A stretch of DNA of 64,000 nt from NCBI GenBank assembly GCA_944391855.1, contig CALXVB010000001.1, forward strand, positions 1 to 64,000, in the 5' to 3' direction. The notes under the pieces are model-generated. The model saw nothing but the letters and a program-made list of their open reading frames with translations. It had not been told where the DNA came from and searched no databases. Positions 36,530 through 46,917 of this stretch are shown here, piece by piece. The first letter of the stretch is position 1, and each line of letters opens with the position of its first letter. The position numbers and the translations under genes were made by a program. This DNA is from an uncultured Clostridia bacterium. GTDB lineage: Bacteria > Bacillota > Clostridia > TANB77 > CAG-508.

Positions 36530-37462
36530 ATGGTTGTTGGATATATAAAAGAAGAAAATATAGATAGTGGAATTTTTCAAAAAATAAAAGGAGTAGAAAT
36601 AAGAAAATTTGACAATAATTATGTAATAGCAATATCAAATAAAGATAAAAGCTGGCTAAAAAAGAGATTAGTTAAAAATATAGAAAAACTAAAAATAGAA
36701 GCTTTAGTATTTGGAAATCAGTTAGAAGGAAGTTTTAAAGAAGAAATTTGTACTATGCTTGGAAGAAGAAAGCTTCAAATAATAAACGGCAAATTATTAA
36801 TGGAATATATGGAATATGAAATTGTAAAATACATTATAAACAAACAAGGAACAAATACAAAAAAAGAAGATATATATATCATTTTCAAAAAAGAAGATGG
36901 GTTAGATTTAAACTTTCTTAAAAGATTTATAGAGAATTTTAAAGTAACTAATATAGTTACAAATGATATAGAAAGATTAAAAAATGTACAAGAGAATTTG
37001 CTAGAAAATGACGGAATATTAATAGCTGTTTCAAACAATAAGAAAAAAGCACTAAAAAGAGCAAAGTATATCATAAATGTAAATTTAAACAAAGAAGAAC
37101 TAGAAAAATATACAATTAATCGAAATAGCATAATAATAAATATACGAGAAAATGTAAAGTATAATAGCTCTAGTTTTGATGGAATAAACATAAACTATTT
37201 TAATATATCATGTCCTGATGAATATATAGAAAAACTTGAGCAGATAGGTGATATAGAAACAAAATTTGACCTAGTAAAGTTATATGAAAGCATACTTTTA
37301 TGTAATAACATACAAAAACAAGAGCTAGAAGCTATATATGAAAGAATAAATGAGGATGGCATATATGTAACTGAATTAATTGGCAATAATGGACTGATAT
37401 CGGATGAAGAGTTACAGAAAATTCACAAAGCGAATCTTGACAAAATGCGAAAATTAGTTTAA
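36530..37462 (+). CDS. Conserved hypothetical protein
   Basis: The 310-residue soluble protein has an alternating alpha/beta pattern (for example VVGYIKEENID at the start, EDIYIIFKKEDG and ILIAVSNNKKKALKRAKYI in the middle) that could be a Rossmann-like fold, but no nucleotide-binding motif is clear. It stands before greA after a 99-base gap. I do not recognise a family. Confidence 0.6.
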   Translation: MVVGYIKEENIDSGIFQKIKGVEIRKFDNNYVIAISNKDKSWLKKRLVKNIEKLKIEALVFGNQLEGSFKEEICTMLGRRKLQIINGKLLMEYMEYEIVKYIINKQGTNTKKEDIYIIFKKEDGLDLNFLKRFIENFKVTNIVTNDIERLKNVQENLLENDGILIAVSNNKKKALKRAKYIINVNLNKEELEKYTINRNSIIINIRENVKYNSSSFDGININYFNISCPDEYIEKLEQIGDIETKFDLVKLYESILLCNNIQKQELEAIYERINEDGIYVTELIGNNGLISDEELQKIHKANLDKMRKLV

Positions 37463-37561
37463 TATATATCAAGTTGTTTTGAGCACGTTATTTTTTGTGC
37501 AAAATTATGCTAAAAGCATAATAAAACAACGATTTTCTTTTACAAAAAGGAGGGAGACCAA

Positions 37562-38041
37562 ATGGAAAACGAGAAAGAAGTTTTATTAACTCAAGAAGGT
37601 TATGACAACTTAGAAAAAGAGTTAGAATATTTAACAACAGAAAAAAGAGGTGAAATTGCTGAAAGAATAAAAATAGCTTTAGGATTTGGAGATTTATCAG
37701 AAAATTCAGAATATGATGAAGCTAAAAATGCTCAGGCTGCAAATGAGACAAAAATAGCAGAGCTTGAGAACAAGCTTAGATATGCTAAAATTATAGATGA
37801 ATCTGAAATAGATACTAAAACAGTTCAAGTAGGAAATACAGTTAAAGTTTTAGATATGGAATTTAATGAAGAAGAGTCATATACAATAGTTGGCTCAACA
37901 GAAGTTGATTTAGCACAAAATAAAATATCAAATGAATCTCCAATAGGAGTAGCTCTTATGGGTGCTAAAAAAGGTCAAGTAGTAGAAGCACAAGCACCAG
38001 CAGGTGTTATAAAATATAAAATTATTTCAATATCAAAATAG
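37562..38041 (+). CDS. greA: Transcription elongation factor GreA
   Basis: The 159-residue protein has the coiled-coil finger with [32 protein letters not shown] (the acidic tip) and the C-terminal domain with [12 protein letters not shown]. GreA enters the RNA polymerase secondary channel and stimulates cleavage of backtracked RNA. A strong AGGAGG site precedes the ATG, and mfd follows at once. Confidence 0.97.
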   Translation: MENEKEVLLTQEGYDNLEKELEYLTTEKRGEIAERIKIALGFGDLSENSEYDEAKNAQAANETKIAELENKLRYAKIIDESEIDTKTVQVGNTVKVLDMEFNEEESYTIVGSTEVDLAQNKISNESPIGVALMGAKKGQVVEAQAPAGVIKYKIISISK

Positions 38042-38073
38042 TTTGTATAAAAAAGTGCTAAAAAGGTGATAGC

Positions 38074-41000
38074 ATGAAAAATGAGATTATACAAAGCTTA
38101 CAAGAGTTAGACAAATTCAAAGAACTTACAGAGCAAATTAAATTGAAAAAAACCCCGATAAATATATCGGGGTTAGTATTCGTTGGAAAATCACATATTA
38201 TTTCTGCCTTGAAAGAAGAAACAAAAAGACCAATTTGTGTTATAACATACAACGAATTGCAAGCTAAAAACATGGTAAAAGATTTACGATATTTTACTGA
38301 TAAGGTAGAATATTTTGGAAAAAGAGAAATTGCTTCGTATGATTATGTATCAGAAAGTAAAGACTTACCATTTGCAAGAATTGACATATTAAACAAATTA
38401 AAGGATAAAGACGTAAATATAGTTGTAACGACAATAGAAGCAATAATGCAAAGCATGATACCAGAAAAAATACTATATAAAAACATTCTTACATTTACAG
38501 TAGGAAACATGTTTGAAAATATAGGCTTTACAGGAAAGAAAAATCTAAATAACCTAAAGAAGCTATTATTACTAATGGGCTATGAAAGAAATAATCTAGT
38601 AGAAGGAAGAGGTCAATTTAGTATAAGAGGCGGAATTGTAGATATTGGTCTTACGGAAAAAACAGGTGTAAGAATAGAGTTTTGGGGAGATGAAGTAGAC
38701 TCAATTAGATATTTTAGCTTATCTTCACAAAGAACAACGGAAATGACAGACAAAATAACAATATATCCAGCACATGAATACATTTTGAACTATGAAAGAG
38801 ATGCCTCAAGAGAAGAGGAAATAATACCAGAATACTCTGAAATTGTATCTAACATATGTAAGCAGATAAAAGAAAAATACATTTTAGAAAATAAAGAGAA
38901 AACTAGCAGTAATATAGAAGATATTACTGCTAATAGTGCTGCATATGAAAAAAACAGTAATAATGTTCATATAAATGATAAATCAAAAGCAAAGGTAGAA
39001 GAAGATATAGAAGCAATACAAAACGGAGAATACATTAGCAAAATAGATAAATATTTTAATGAATTTTATGAAAACGTTGGTAATTTTTTGGAATATCTAC
39101 CTAAAAATATTTTACTCTGTATAGACGAAAATACAAAAATAGTACAAAGAGCAGAAAATATTTTAATAGAAAATAATAATTTAATAAAATCATTAGTAGA
39201 AAAAGAAAGATTCATTCCAGAAGGAATACTAAACGTAAGCAATTTTAATATAGAAAATTGGAATAATATATATAGCGAAAAGCAAACAATATATTTAGAA
39301 GAAAACAATAGCAAAACAGAAAATAAGTTTGAATTTAATTATAGACAAATAAATGTATATAAATCAGAATTAGAAATACTAAAAGATGATATAAAAAAAT
39401 GGCAAAAAGAAAATAAAAACATAATAATACTAGCAGGTGGAAAAGAAGGGGCAGAAAAAGCAAAAGAACTTGTCGGATTTGGGGACAGGTCTATTTCCGA
39501 CAACTCTGTCGCTTTTGAACCTGTCCCTAAAGGTGACAAAAGTGGCAGTTTGGTGCCAGGCACCAAAGTGACAACTGGGGGACTTTCTTCTGGTTTTGAG
39601 TGTTATGATGCTAATTTAGTTGTTGTGAGTCTAGCAGAGGCTTTTGAGGGTGAGATTAAGAAGAAAAAGTCTAGCCCTACTTTTAGGCAAGGAGAGAAAA
39701 TTGTTTTTGCTGATTTAAAGTCAGGAGATTATGTAGTACATAAAACACATGGTATTGGCGAGTTCGTCGGTGTAAATACTATTGAAGCAGATGGAGTTAC
39801 AAAGGATTATATAAAAATCAGATATAAAAATAATGATATACTCTATGTTCCAACTAATAACTTGGATAATGTAAGAAAATATATTGGTGGTGGAGATTCG
39901 GCACCTACTCTTAACAGACTCGGAAGTAAAGAGTGGAGTAATACTAAAGCACGTGTAAAGAAGAATTTGAGAGAAGTCGCAAAAGACTTAATAGAGCTAT
40001 ATGCTAAAAGACAAAAGATTAAAGGATATTCTTTTAGCAAAGATACTGATTGGCAAAAACAGTTTGAAGAGGAGTTTCCTTATCAAGAGACAGATGACCA
40101 ATTAAGATGTATAGATGAAGTAAAAAAAGATATGGAAGAGCAAAGACCTATGGATAGGCTTCTTTGTGGAGACGTTGGCTATGGAAAAACAGAGGTAGCT
40201 ATAAGAGCGGCTTTTAAAGCAGTTATGGATCATAAACAAGTGGCATATCTAGTTCCAACTACAATACTTGCAAATCAACAATATGAAGGCTTTAAGTCAA
40301 GGATGGAGAATTTTGGAGTAAATGTAGAACTTTTGAACAGATTCAGAACTAAGAAAGAGCAAAATGAAGTTATTAAAAAGCTAAAACTAGGAGATATTGA
40401 CGTTGTTGTTGGAACTCACAGGCTATTAAGCGAAGACGTAATTTTTAAAGATTTAGGCTTACTTATAATAGATGAGGAACACAGATTTGGCGTAAAAGAC
40501 AAAGAAAAGATAAAAAAATTAAAAACAAGTGTAGACGTACTTACAATGACAGCAACACCTATTCCAAGAACTCTTCACATGTCTATCCTAGGTGTTCGTG
40601 ATATGTCAGTTATATACGAACCACCACAAAATAGAAGACCTGTTCAAACTTATGTATTAGAATATGATGCAGAAGTTATAAAAGAAGCAATAACAAAAGA
40701 ACTAGAAAGAGAAGGGCAGGTATTTTATTTATACAATAATGTGGAAAATATTTCTAAAAAAGCAATGGATATACAAGAACTAGTGCCAGAATCCAAAGTA
40801 GAATTTGCACATGGCAAGATGAGTGGCAGAGAACTTGAAAACATAATGGAACGCTTTATAAATAAAGAAATAAATGTGCTTGTATGTACTACAATACTAG
40901 AATCTGGAATAGATATACCAAATGCAAATACAATAATTGTGGAAAATGCAGATAGATTAGGATTAGCACAGCTATATCAGATAAGAGGAAGAGTTGGTAG

Positions 41001-41739
41001 AAGTAATAAACAAGCATATGCATATGTAACATATAAAAGAGACAAACTATTGTCAGAAGTTGCAGATAAGAGACTAAAAGCAATACGTGAATTTACTGAA
41101 TTTGGCTCGGGATTTAAAATAGCAATGAGAGACTTGGAAATAAGAGGTGCAGGAAGTTTACTTGGAGAAATACAACATGGACACATGGAACAAGTAGGAT
41201 ATGATACTTACTGCAACTTATTAGAACAAGTTGTAAAAGAAATGCAAGGTATAGAAGTAACAGAAAGCGATGAAGAACCAGAAATACAAATAGATATAAA
41301 TGTATCAAGCTATATACCAGATAGCTATATAGACAGTAGCAGTCAGAAGATAGAAGTATATCAAAACATAGCACTTTGCAGAACAGAAGAAGATATACAA
41401 AATGTAATAGACGAATTGATAGATAGATACGGAGTAATGCCAAAAGAATTAGAAAATTTAATAGAAGTAGCTAGAATAAAAGAAATGTGTAGAAAAGCAG
41501 GAGTTGTAAAAATATCAGAAAAGAAAAATATGCTAGATCTTCAGAGTACACAAAAAAGCATAGTATTCTACTTTGATAAAAACAAATACAAGCCAGAAAT
41601 AGTAGATAGATTAATAAAAAAATATGGATATAACATAAAATTCTCGACAGGAATAGAACCATATGTTACACTAAAAATAGAAAAGGTGGCAGGGGAAGAA
41701 TTATTAGGAAAGATAAAAGAATTTTTACTTGAACTTTAG
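38074..41739 (+). CDS. mfd: Transcription-repair coupling factor Mfd with a REP insert
   Basis: The 1221-residue protein has the UvrB-like N-terminal modules, the RNA polymerase interaction domain (DLKSGDYVVHKTHGIGEFVG), a RecG-like motor with GDVGYGKTEVA, IIDEEHRFGV and [12 protein letters not shown], and the TRCF domain. It removes stalled RNA polymerase and recruits UvrA. Residues about 468-505 (from VGFGDRSISDN to KVTTGG) are encoded by a REP repeat that reads through in frame, between the N-terminal modules and the interaction domain. The frame is intact, so the protein may tolerate the insert. Confidence 0.96.
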   Translation: MKNEIIQSLQELDKFKELTEQIKLKKTPINISGLVFVGKSHIISALKEETKRPICVITYNELQAKNMVKDLRYFTDKVEYFGKREIASYDYVSESKDLPFARIDILNKLKDKDVNIVVTTIEAIMQSMIPEKILYKNILTFTVGNMFENIGFTGKKNLNNLKKLLLLMGYERNNLVEGRGQFSIRGGIVDIGLTEKTGVRIEFWGDEVDSIRYFSLSSQRTTEMTDKITIYPAHEYILNYERDASREEEIIPEYSEIVSNICKQIKEKYILENKEKTSSNIEDITANSAAYEKNSNNVHINDKSKAKVEEDIEAIQNGEYISKIDKYFNEFYENVGNFLEYLPKNILLCIDENTKIVQRAENILIENNNLIKSLVEKERFIPEGILNVSNFNIENWNNIYSEKQTIYLEENNSKTENKFEFNYRQINVYKSELEILKDDIKKWQKENKNIIILAGGKEGAEKAKELVGFGDRSISDNSVAFEPVPKGDKSGSLVPGTKVTTGGLSSGFECYDANLVVVSLAEAFEGEIKKKKSSPTFRQGEKIVFADLKSGDYVVHKTHGIGEFVGVNTIEADGVTKDYIKIRYKNNDILYVPTNNLDNVRKYIGGGDSAPTLNRLGSKEWSNTKARVKKNLREVAKDLIELYAKRQKIKGYSFSKDTDWQKQFEEEFPYQETDDQLRCIDEVKKDMEEQRPMDRLLCGDVGYGKTEVAIRAAFKAVMDHKQVAYLVPTTILANQQYEGFKSRMENFGVNVELLNRFRTKKEQNEVIKKLKLGDIDVVVGTHRLLSEDVIFKDLGLLIIDEEHRFGVKDKEKIKKLKTSVDVLTMTATPIPRTLHMSILGVRDMSVIYEPPQNRRPVQTYVLEYDAEVIKEAITKELEREGQVFYLYNNVENISKKAMDIQELVPESKVEFAHGKMSGRELENIMERFINKEINVLVCTTILESGIDIPNANTIIVENADRLGLAQLYQIRGRVGRSNKQAYAYVTYKRDKLLSEVADKRLKAIREFTEFGSGFKIAMRDLEIRGAGSLLGEIQHGHMEQVGYDTYCNLLEQVVKEMQGIEVTESDEEPEIQIDINVSSYIPDSYIDSSSQKIEVYQNIALCRTEEDIQNVIDELIDRYGVMPKELENLIEVARIKEMCRKAGVVKISEKKNMLDLQSTQKSIVFYFDKNKYKPEIVDRLIKKYGYNIKFSTGIEPYVTLKIEKVAGEELLGKIKEFLLEL
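39476..39590. repeat. REP repeat inside mfd
   Basis: GGGGACAGGT, GAACCTGTCCCTAAAGGTGA and TTGGTGCCAGGCACCAAAG are present, the same blocks as in intergenic copies. Total length about 110 bases, read in frame. Confidence 0.82.
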
Positions 41740-41829
41740 GGACGTTCTTTAAAGTTCAAAAAGAATAAAATTTAATAAAAAATATTGAAAAAAACATGAA
41801 CTTTAAAGAACGTCCCTAAAGTTCAAAAG
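41737..41829. repeat. REP inverted-repeat pair between mfd and the methyltransferase gene
   Basis: TTTAGGGACGTTCTTTAAAG and its exact complement (CTTTAAAGAACGTCCCTAAA) face each other across about 40 bases. The first copy begins at the mfd stop codon. Confidence 0.8.
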
Positions 41830-41846
41830 GAGAGTTTGATTTTAAT

Positions 41847-42638
41847 ATGCAAGTAATTTCTAGTAAAGATAATGAAACAATTAAAAAAATAAGAAGTTTA
41901 AAAGAAAAGAAATATAGAGATATAGAGAATTGCTATATGATAGAAGGAATTAAGCTTGTAAAAGAGGCGATAGCTGAAAATGCTAAAATAAAGCAAATAG
42001 TTATATGTGAAGAGTGTTTAGAAACTGGAGAACTGGACAAGGATACTCTTTATGAGATTGCAAAGTTTGACGTGATATATGTAACTGAAAAAGTTTTTAA
42101 GCTCATAACAGATGTTAAAACTCCACAAGGAATTATTGCAGTTATAGAGAAGGATAACATAAGTAGTAAGATAGATTATTCTGAAGATATAATAATAGCT
42201 TTAGATGGAGTGCAAGATCCTGGTAATTTAGGTACAATCTTAAGAACTGTAGATAGTGCTAATTTAAAACAAATAATATTATCAAAAGAAGTAGCAGATC
42301 CATATAATCCAAAGGTTGTACGTTCTACTATGGGGGCAATTTTTAGAGTAAATATTATAGAAGTTAATTCTTTGAAAGATACTTTAGAAGAAATAAAAAG
42401 AAATAATTTTAAAGTAATGGTAACTTCATTATATACTAAAAATAGTGTATATGATATAGATTATAACAAAAAGGCTATAATAATAGGAAATGAAGCAAAT
42501 GGTGTATCAAAAGAAGTACAAGCTATAGCAGATGAAAAAGTGAAAATACCAATGCTTGGTAAAACAGAAAGTCTAAATGCATCAGTTGCAACAGGAATAA
42601 TGATTTATGAATATGTAAGAAAAAAATTAGGCAAATAG
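41847..42638 (+). CDS. SpoU/TrmH-family RNA 2'-O-methyltransferase
   Basis: The 263-residue protein has an N-terminal substrate-binding domain and a knotted SPOUT domain: LDGVQDPGNLGTILRT (motif 1), IIIGNEANGVSKEV (motif 2) and MLGKTESLNASVATGIMIYE (motif 3). It is closest in plan to the TsnR/RlmB-like 23S rRNA methyltransferases; the target base is not predictable. Confidence 0.92.
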   Translation: MQVISSKDNETIKKIRSLKEKKYRDIENCYMIEGIKLVKEAIAENAKIKQIVICEECLETGELDKDTLYEIAKFDVIYVTEKVFKLITDVKTPQGIIAVIEKDNISSKIDYSEDIIIALDGVQDPGNLGTILRTVDSANLKQIILSKEVADPYNPKVVRSTMGAIFRVNIIEVNSLKDTLEEIKRNNFKVMVTSLYTKNSVYDIDYNKKAIIIGNEANGVSKEVQAIADEKVKIPMLGKTESLNASVATGIMIYEYVRKKLGK

Positions 42639-42707
42639 AGATATAAAAAAGCATAAAGAATTAATTTTAAACTTAATTGTAACAACTGGAAAGGAAGAAG
42701 ATAAAAT

Positions 42708-43145
42708 ATGAGATTAGTAGTCCAAAGAGTAAAAAATGCAGAAGTTAAAGTGGATGAAAAAACAGTTGGAAGTATAGATAAAGGATTTTTAGTATTACTT
42801 GGAGTAACACACACAGATACAAAAGAGACAGCAGATTATTTAGTTAAAAAACTATGTAAATTAAGAATATTTGAAGACGATAATGAAAAAATGAACTTGG
42901 GGTTAAAGGATGTAAATGGTAGCTTACTTATAGTATCACAATTTACTCTTTATGCAGATTGTTCAGAAGGAAATAGACCATCATTTATAAATGCAGCAAA
43001 ACCAGATATAGCAAATGAGCTATATGAATATTTTTGCGAAAAATGTGCGGAACAAGACATAAAAGTAGAAAAAGGAATATTTGGTGCAGATATGAAAGTA
43101 AGCCTTTTAAATGATGGACCAGTAACTATAATATTAGAAAAATAA
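42708..43145 (+). CDS. dtd: D-aminoacyl-tRNA deacylase
   Basis: The 145-residue protein has the DTD motifs SQFTLYAD (catalytic Thr region) and the C-terminal [10 protein letters not shown] (family NxGPVT/ Gly-cisPro pair is GPV here). It hydrolyses D-amino acids from tRNA. An AAGGAAG site precedes the ATG. Confidence 0.95.
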   Translation: MRLVVQRVKNAEVKVDEKTVGSIDKGFLVLLGVTHTDTKETADYLVKKLCKLRIFEDDNEKMNLGLKDVNGSLLIVSQFTLYADCSEGNRPSFINAAKPDIANELYEYFCEKCAEQDIKVEKGIFGADMKVSLLNDGPVTIILEK

Positions 43146-43216
43146 GGATTGTAATAAGCCGTAAATTATAGTATACTATATATCATTAATGAATGAGTAT
43201 TGGAAGGAAGGGTAGT

Positions 43217-44971
43217 ATGTATAGAGATCATAATTGTGGAGAACTAAACATAACAAACGTTGGAGAGATAGTTGTAATTGCAGGTTGGGTACAAAAAATA
43301 AGAAATCTAGGTTCAATGAAATTTATAGACTTACGTGACCAATTTGGAATTACACAAGTAGTAATAAGTGAAAATGAAGAATTAATGAATATCGCAAATG
43401 AGCTAGTAACAGAATGTGTAATAAGTGTAAAAGGAAAAGTAGTAGAAAGAAGTAATAAAAATACTAAAATTCCAACAGGAGAAATTGAGATAAATGCAGA
43501 AGAAATAAAAGTTTTAGGCAAATGCAAAAATGTTTTGCCATTTGAAATAAACTCAGAAAAAACAGGAGAAGTAAGAGAAGATTTAAGACTAGAGTATAGA
43601 TTTTTAGATTTAAGAAATGATAAACTACATAAAACAATACTATTACGTTCAGAGGTAATGAAAACTTTGAGAAGAAAAATGGACGAATTAGGTTTTACAG
43701 AAGTACAAACACCAATTCTAGCAAATTCTTCACCAGAAGGTGCTAGAGACTATCTAGTACCAAGTAGACTTCATCCAGGTGAATTTTATGCATTACCTCA
43801 GGCACCACAACAATTTAAGCAGTTACTTATGGTATCTGGATTTGATAAATATTATCAAATAGCACCATGCTTTAGAGACGAAGATCCTAGAGCAGATAGA
43901 GCACCAGGAGAATTCTATCAATTAGATTTTGAAATGAGTTTTGCAGAACAAGAAGATGTATTTAAAGTACTAGAAGATATATTTACAACTGTTTTTAAAA
44001 AGCACACAAATTGGGAAGTTGATAAGACGCCTTTTAAACGTATTCCATATAGAGAGGCTATGGAAAAATATGGTATAGATAAACCAGATTTGCGTAATCC
44101 ACTAGTTATTCAAGATGCAACAAAACTATTTGAAAATACAGAATTTAATGCATTTAAAGGAAAAACAGTAAAAATAATTGTAGTACCAGAAGGAGGCACT
44201 CAAGGAAGAAAATTCTTTGATGCTATGGCTGACTTTGCAAAAGAAGAAGCGGGTGCAAATGGATTAGCTTGGGTAAAGGTAGAAGGAGAATATACTGGTG
44301 GAATTGCAAAATTTATAACAGACGATATAAAAGAAAGATTAGAAAAAGAATATGGCGTACAAGAAAATTCAGCTATTTTCTTCATAGCAGATGAATTAGA
44401 AAGGGCACAAAAAATAGCGGGACAAGTTAGAATAGAACTTGGAAAAAGGTTAGATTTAATAGAAAAGAATGTATATAGATTCTGCTTTATAACAGACTTT
44501 CCAATGTATGAGTTATCAGATGAGGGAACAATTGACTTTAACCATAACCCATTTTCAATGCCACAAGGTGGAAAAGAAGCATTGGAAACAAAAGATCCAT
44601 TAGATATATTAGCATACCAATATGATGTAGTATGTAATGGGTATGAAGTATGTTCTGGGGCTGTTAGAAATCATGATCCAGAACTTATGGTAAAAGCATT
44701 TGAAATAGCAGGATATAGTGAAAAAGAAGTGGAAACAAGATTTGGTGCATTATACAATGCATTCCAATATGGCACACCACCACATGCAGGTGCAGCACCA
44801 GGGTTAGATAGAATGGTAATGCTTATTGCAGACTCAGATAATATTAGAGAAGTTATAGCTTTCCCTAAAAATAAAAAGGCAAGAGACGTACTTATGAGAG
44901 CACCAAGTACTGTTACAGAAAAACAACTTAAAGATGTACACATTAAGATAGATATAGAAGAGAAGAAATAA
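43217..44971 (+). CDS. aspS: Aspartyl-tRNA synthetase
   Basis: The class II synthetase has an OB anticodon domain (WVQKIRNLGSMKFIDLRDQFG), motif 2 FRDEDPRADRAPGEFYQLD, the bacterial GAD insertion and motif 3 GAAPGLDRM. ATG at 43217 is chosen because GGAAGGAAGGG lies just upstream; an ATG at 43193 lacks a site and would add 8 residues. The protein is 584 residues, normal for the family. Confidence 0.95.
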   Translation: MYRDHNCGELNITNVGEIVVIAGWVQKIRNLGSMKFIDLRDQFGITQVVISENEELMNIANELVTECVISVKGKVVERSNKNTKIPTGEIEINAEEIKVLGKCKNVLPFEINSEKTGEVREDLRLEYRFLDLRNDKLHKTILLRSEVMKTLRRKMDELGFTEVQTPILANSSPEGARDYLVPSRLHPGEFYALPQAPQQFKQLLMVSGFDKYYQIAPCFRDEDPRADRAPGEFYQLDFEMSFAEQEDVFKVLEDIFTTVFKKHTNWEVDKTPFKRIPYREAMEKYGIDKPDLRNPLVIQDATKLFENTEFNAFKGKTVKIIVVPEGGTQGRKFFDAMADFAKEEAGANGLAWVKVEGEYTGGIAKFITDDIKERLEKEYGVQENSAIFFIADELERAQKIAGQVRIELGKRLDLIEKNVYRFCFITDFPMYELSDEGTIDFNHNPFSMPQGGKEALETKDPLDILAYQYDVVCNGYEVCSGAVRNHDPELMVKAFEIAGYSEKEVETRFGALYNAFQYGTPPHAGAAPGLDRMVMLIADSDNIREVIAFPKNKKARDVLMRAPSTVTEKQLKDVHIKIDIEEKK

Positions 44972-45127
44972 AAAAATAAAAAAGAAGAAGCTAAATAAGT
45001 AAATAAGAAAAAGTAATAAAGAGAAGCATTTTTTTGGATAACTTTTTTGTAGTATATATTATAAACAATACATTTCTATGATATAATATAACCTGTTTAA
45101 GAATATAAGAAAGGTTGAATACAATAA

Positions 45128-46321
45128 ATGAATAAAAAAGTTTTACTAGGCATGAGTGGTGGAGTAGATAGCTCTGTTGCCGCAACATTATTGCAAAAAC
45201 AAGGATATGAAGTAATCGGTAGCACCATGAGATTATGGGAAGATGAAAAAATAGAAAAAGAAAATAATGAAAAAGATAATGAAAATAGCAAAATAAATAA
45301 AGCAGAAAGATTTATGGCTAGTAGTGTAGAAACTTCTATTTCTGATGCTAAAAAAGTATGTGAAAAATTAGGTATTGAGCATCATGTATTTGATTTAAGA
45401 GAAGAGTTTAGAAACAGAGTTGTAAATAACTTTATATGTACATATATGTGTGCTAAAACACCAAATCCATGTGTTGAGTGTAATAAATTTATGAAGTTTA
45501 ATGCATTTTATAAAATAGCTAAAGAACTAGGTTGCGAATATATTGCAACAGGACATTATGCTAAATGCTTTTATTCGGAAGAGTTTAAAGCTTATGTCCT
45601 TGCAAAAGCAGATGCAGAAGAAAAAGACCAAAGCTATTTTTTATATGGAATTGATAAAGAAATATTACCACATGTAATATTTCCACTATCAAGTTTTAAT
45701 AACAAAGAGGAGATAAGAAAAATAGCAGAAGAAAATGGATTAGAAGTAGCAAAGAAAAAAGATAGCCAAGAAGTATGTTTTATACCAGATAATGATTATA
45801 TAGGTTTCTTAAAAAGAGAACAGAATAATTATAATAAACTTAGAGAAGATGATAATAGAAATGATAAGACTAATAACGAGGAAAGAGATAAAATAAATTT
45901 AATGAACAAAACTGGAGATATTGTTTTAAGCAGTGGTGAAGTGCTAGGAAAACATACTAGTCTTGTAAATTACACCGTTGGACAAAGAAAAGGAATTGGG
46001 GTGTCATACAAAGAGCCTCTATATGTTCTAAAACTAGATAAAGAAAAAAATGAAGTAATAGTAGGTACAGAAAAAGAGCTATATACAGATGTTTTGTATG
46101 CAAATGAACTTAATTTCTTATTAAATATTGAAAATGGTATAAATAATTTAGAAATAGAAGCAAAAATTAGATATAGAGCAAAACCTGCTAAAGCAATTCT
46201 AAATGTAGAAAATGGTATAGCAAAAGTAAAATTCTATGAAGAGCAAAGAGCAATAACACCAGGACAGTCTGTGGTATTTTATTTGAATAATATAGTTTTA
46301 GGCGGAGGCAAGATAATATAA
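45128..46321 (+). CDS. mnmA: tRNA 2-thiouridylase MnmA
   Basis: The 397-residue protein has the PP-loop GMSGGVDSSVAA, the catalytic cysteines in TPNPCVECN and SQEVCFIPD, and GQRKGIG. It thiolates U34 of Lys, Glu and Gln tRNAs. It carries two low-complexity inserts (about residues 38-58 and 240-258), rich in Lys, Glu, Asn and Asp, that make it longer than usual. Confidence 0.95.
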   Translation: MNKKVLLGMSGGVDSSVAATLLQKQGYEVIGSTMRLWEDEKIEKENNEKDNENSKINKAERFMASSVETSISDAKKVCEKLGIEHHVFDLREEFRNRVVNNFICTYMCAKTPNPCVECNKFMKFNAFYKIAKELGCEYIATGHYAKCFYSEEFKAYVLAKADAEEKDQSYFLYGIDKEILPHVIFPLSSFNNKEEIRKIAEENGLEVAKKKDSQEVCFIPDNDYIGFLKREQNNYNKLREDDNRNDKTNNEERDKINLMNKTGDIVLSSGEVLGKHTSLVNYTVGQRKGIGVSYKEPLYVLKLDKEKNEVIVGTEKELYTDVLYANELNFLLNIENGINNLEIEAKIRYRAKPAKAILNVENGIAKVKFYEEQRAITPGQSVVFYLNNIVLGGGKII

Positions 46322-46432
46322 AGATATATAGATTATAGTATTAAAAACAAACTAAACAAATTTTCGCCAAACTATTGCTTTATTCTTAAAATAATGTTAG
46401 AATAATATGCATAGTAAAGTTGAGGTGATTAT

Positions 46433-46678
46433 ATGTCTAAAGTTAAAAACGAAAAAGATGAACTTGAAGCATTAATTACACAAATAAATGAACTATTAAA
46501 TGAAATAAAAAATGAACAAAAAAATATGCAAAAAACTATACAAACTAATCATAAAGTAAGCATGCAGAAGTTTTCAAAATTACTAGAGTATAACAAAATT
46601 CTAGACATGACAAATACTGTATTTGAAAAAAGAATTTCAAGTATTGAAAAATTACTTTATGAAGTATTCAAAGGCTAA
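46433..46678 (+). CDS. Small coiled-coil protein, unknown function
   Basis: The 81-residue protein is almost entirely helical and charged (for example LEALITQINELLNEIK), with no membrane segment. An AGGTGA site precedes the ATG and a terminator follows directly, so it is probably a real single-gene unit. Confidence 0.6.
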   Translation: MSKVKNEKDELEALITQINELLNEIKNEQKNMQKTIQTNHKVSMQKFSKLLEYNKILDMTNTVFEKRISSIEKLLYEVFKG

Positions 46679-46680
46679 AA

Positions 46681-46724
46681 ATAAGAGGGGGGATAACTTA
46701 ATTGCAAGTTACCGCTCTCTTATT
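46681..46724 (+). terminator. Terminator
   Basis: TAAGAG and ATAACTT pair with AAGTTA and CTCTTA around a short loop. A T-poor tail makes it moderate. Confidence 0.65.
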
Positions 46725-46917
46725 TGTCAAAAGATCAAATGGCAAAAATGATGAAAAGATTAAAAATAGCCATATAGAAATTATGGCATATATTTTCTCT
46801 TAAATTATTGCTTTAAATATCTATTTAATATATAATAGCCTTGAAAAAAGACAAAAAATAAATTAAAATCAACATGAAATAAATATGAACTTAAATTGAA
46901 TGTAAGGGGAAAATATT

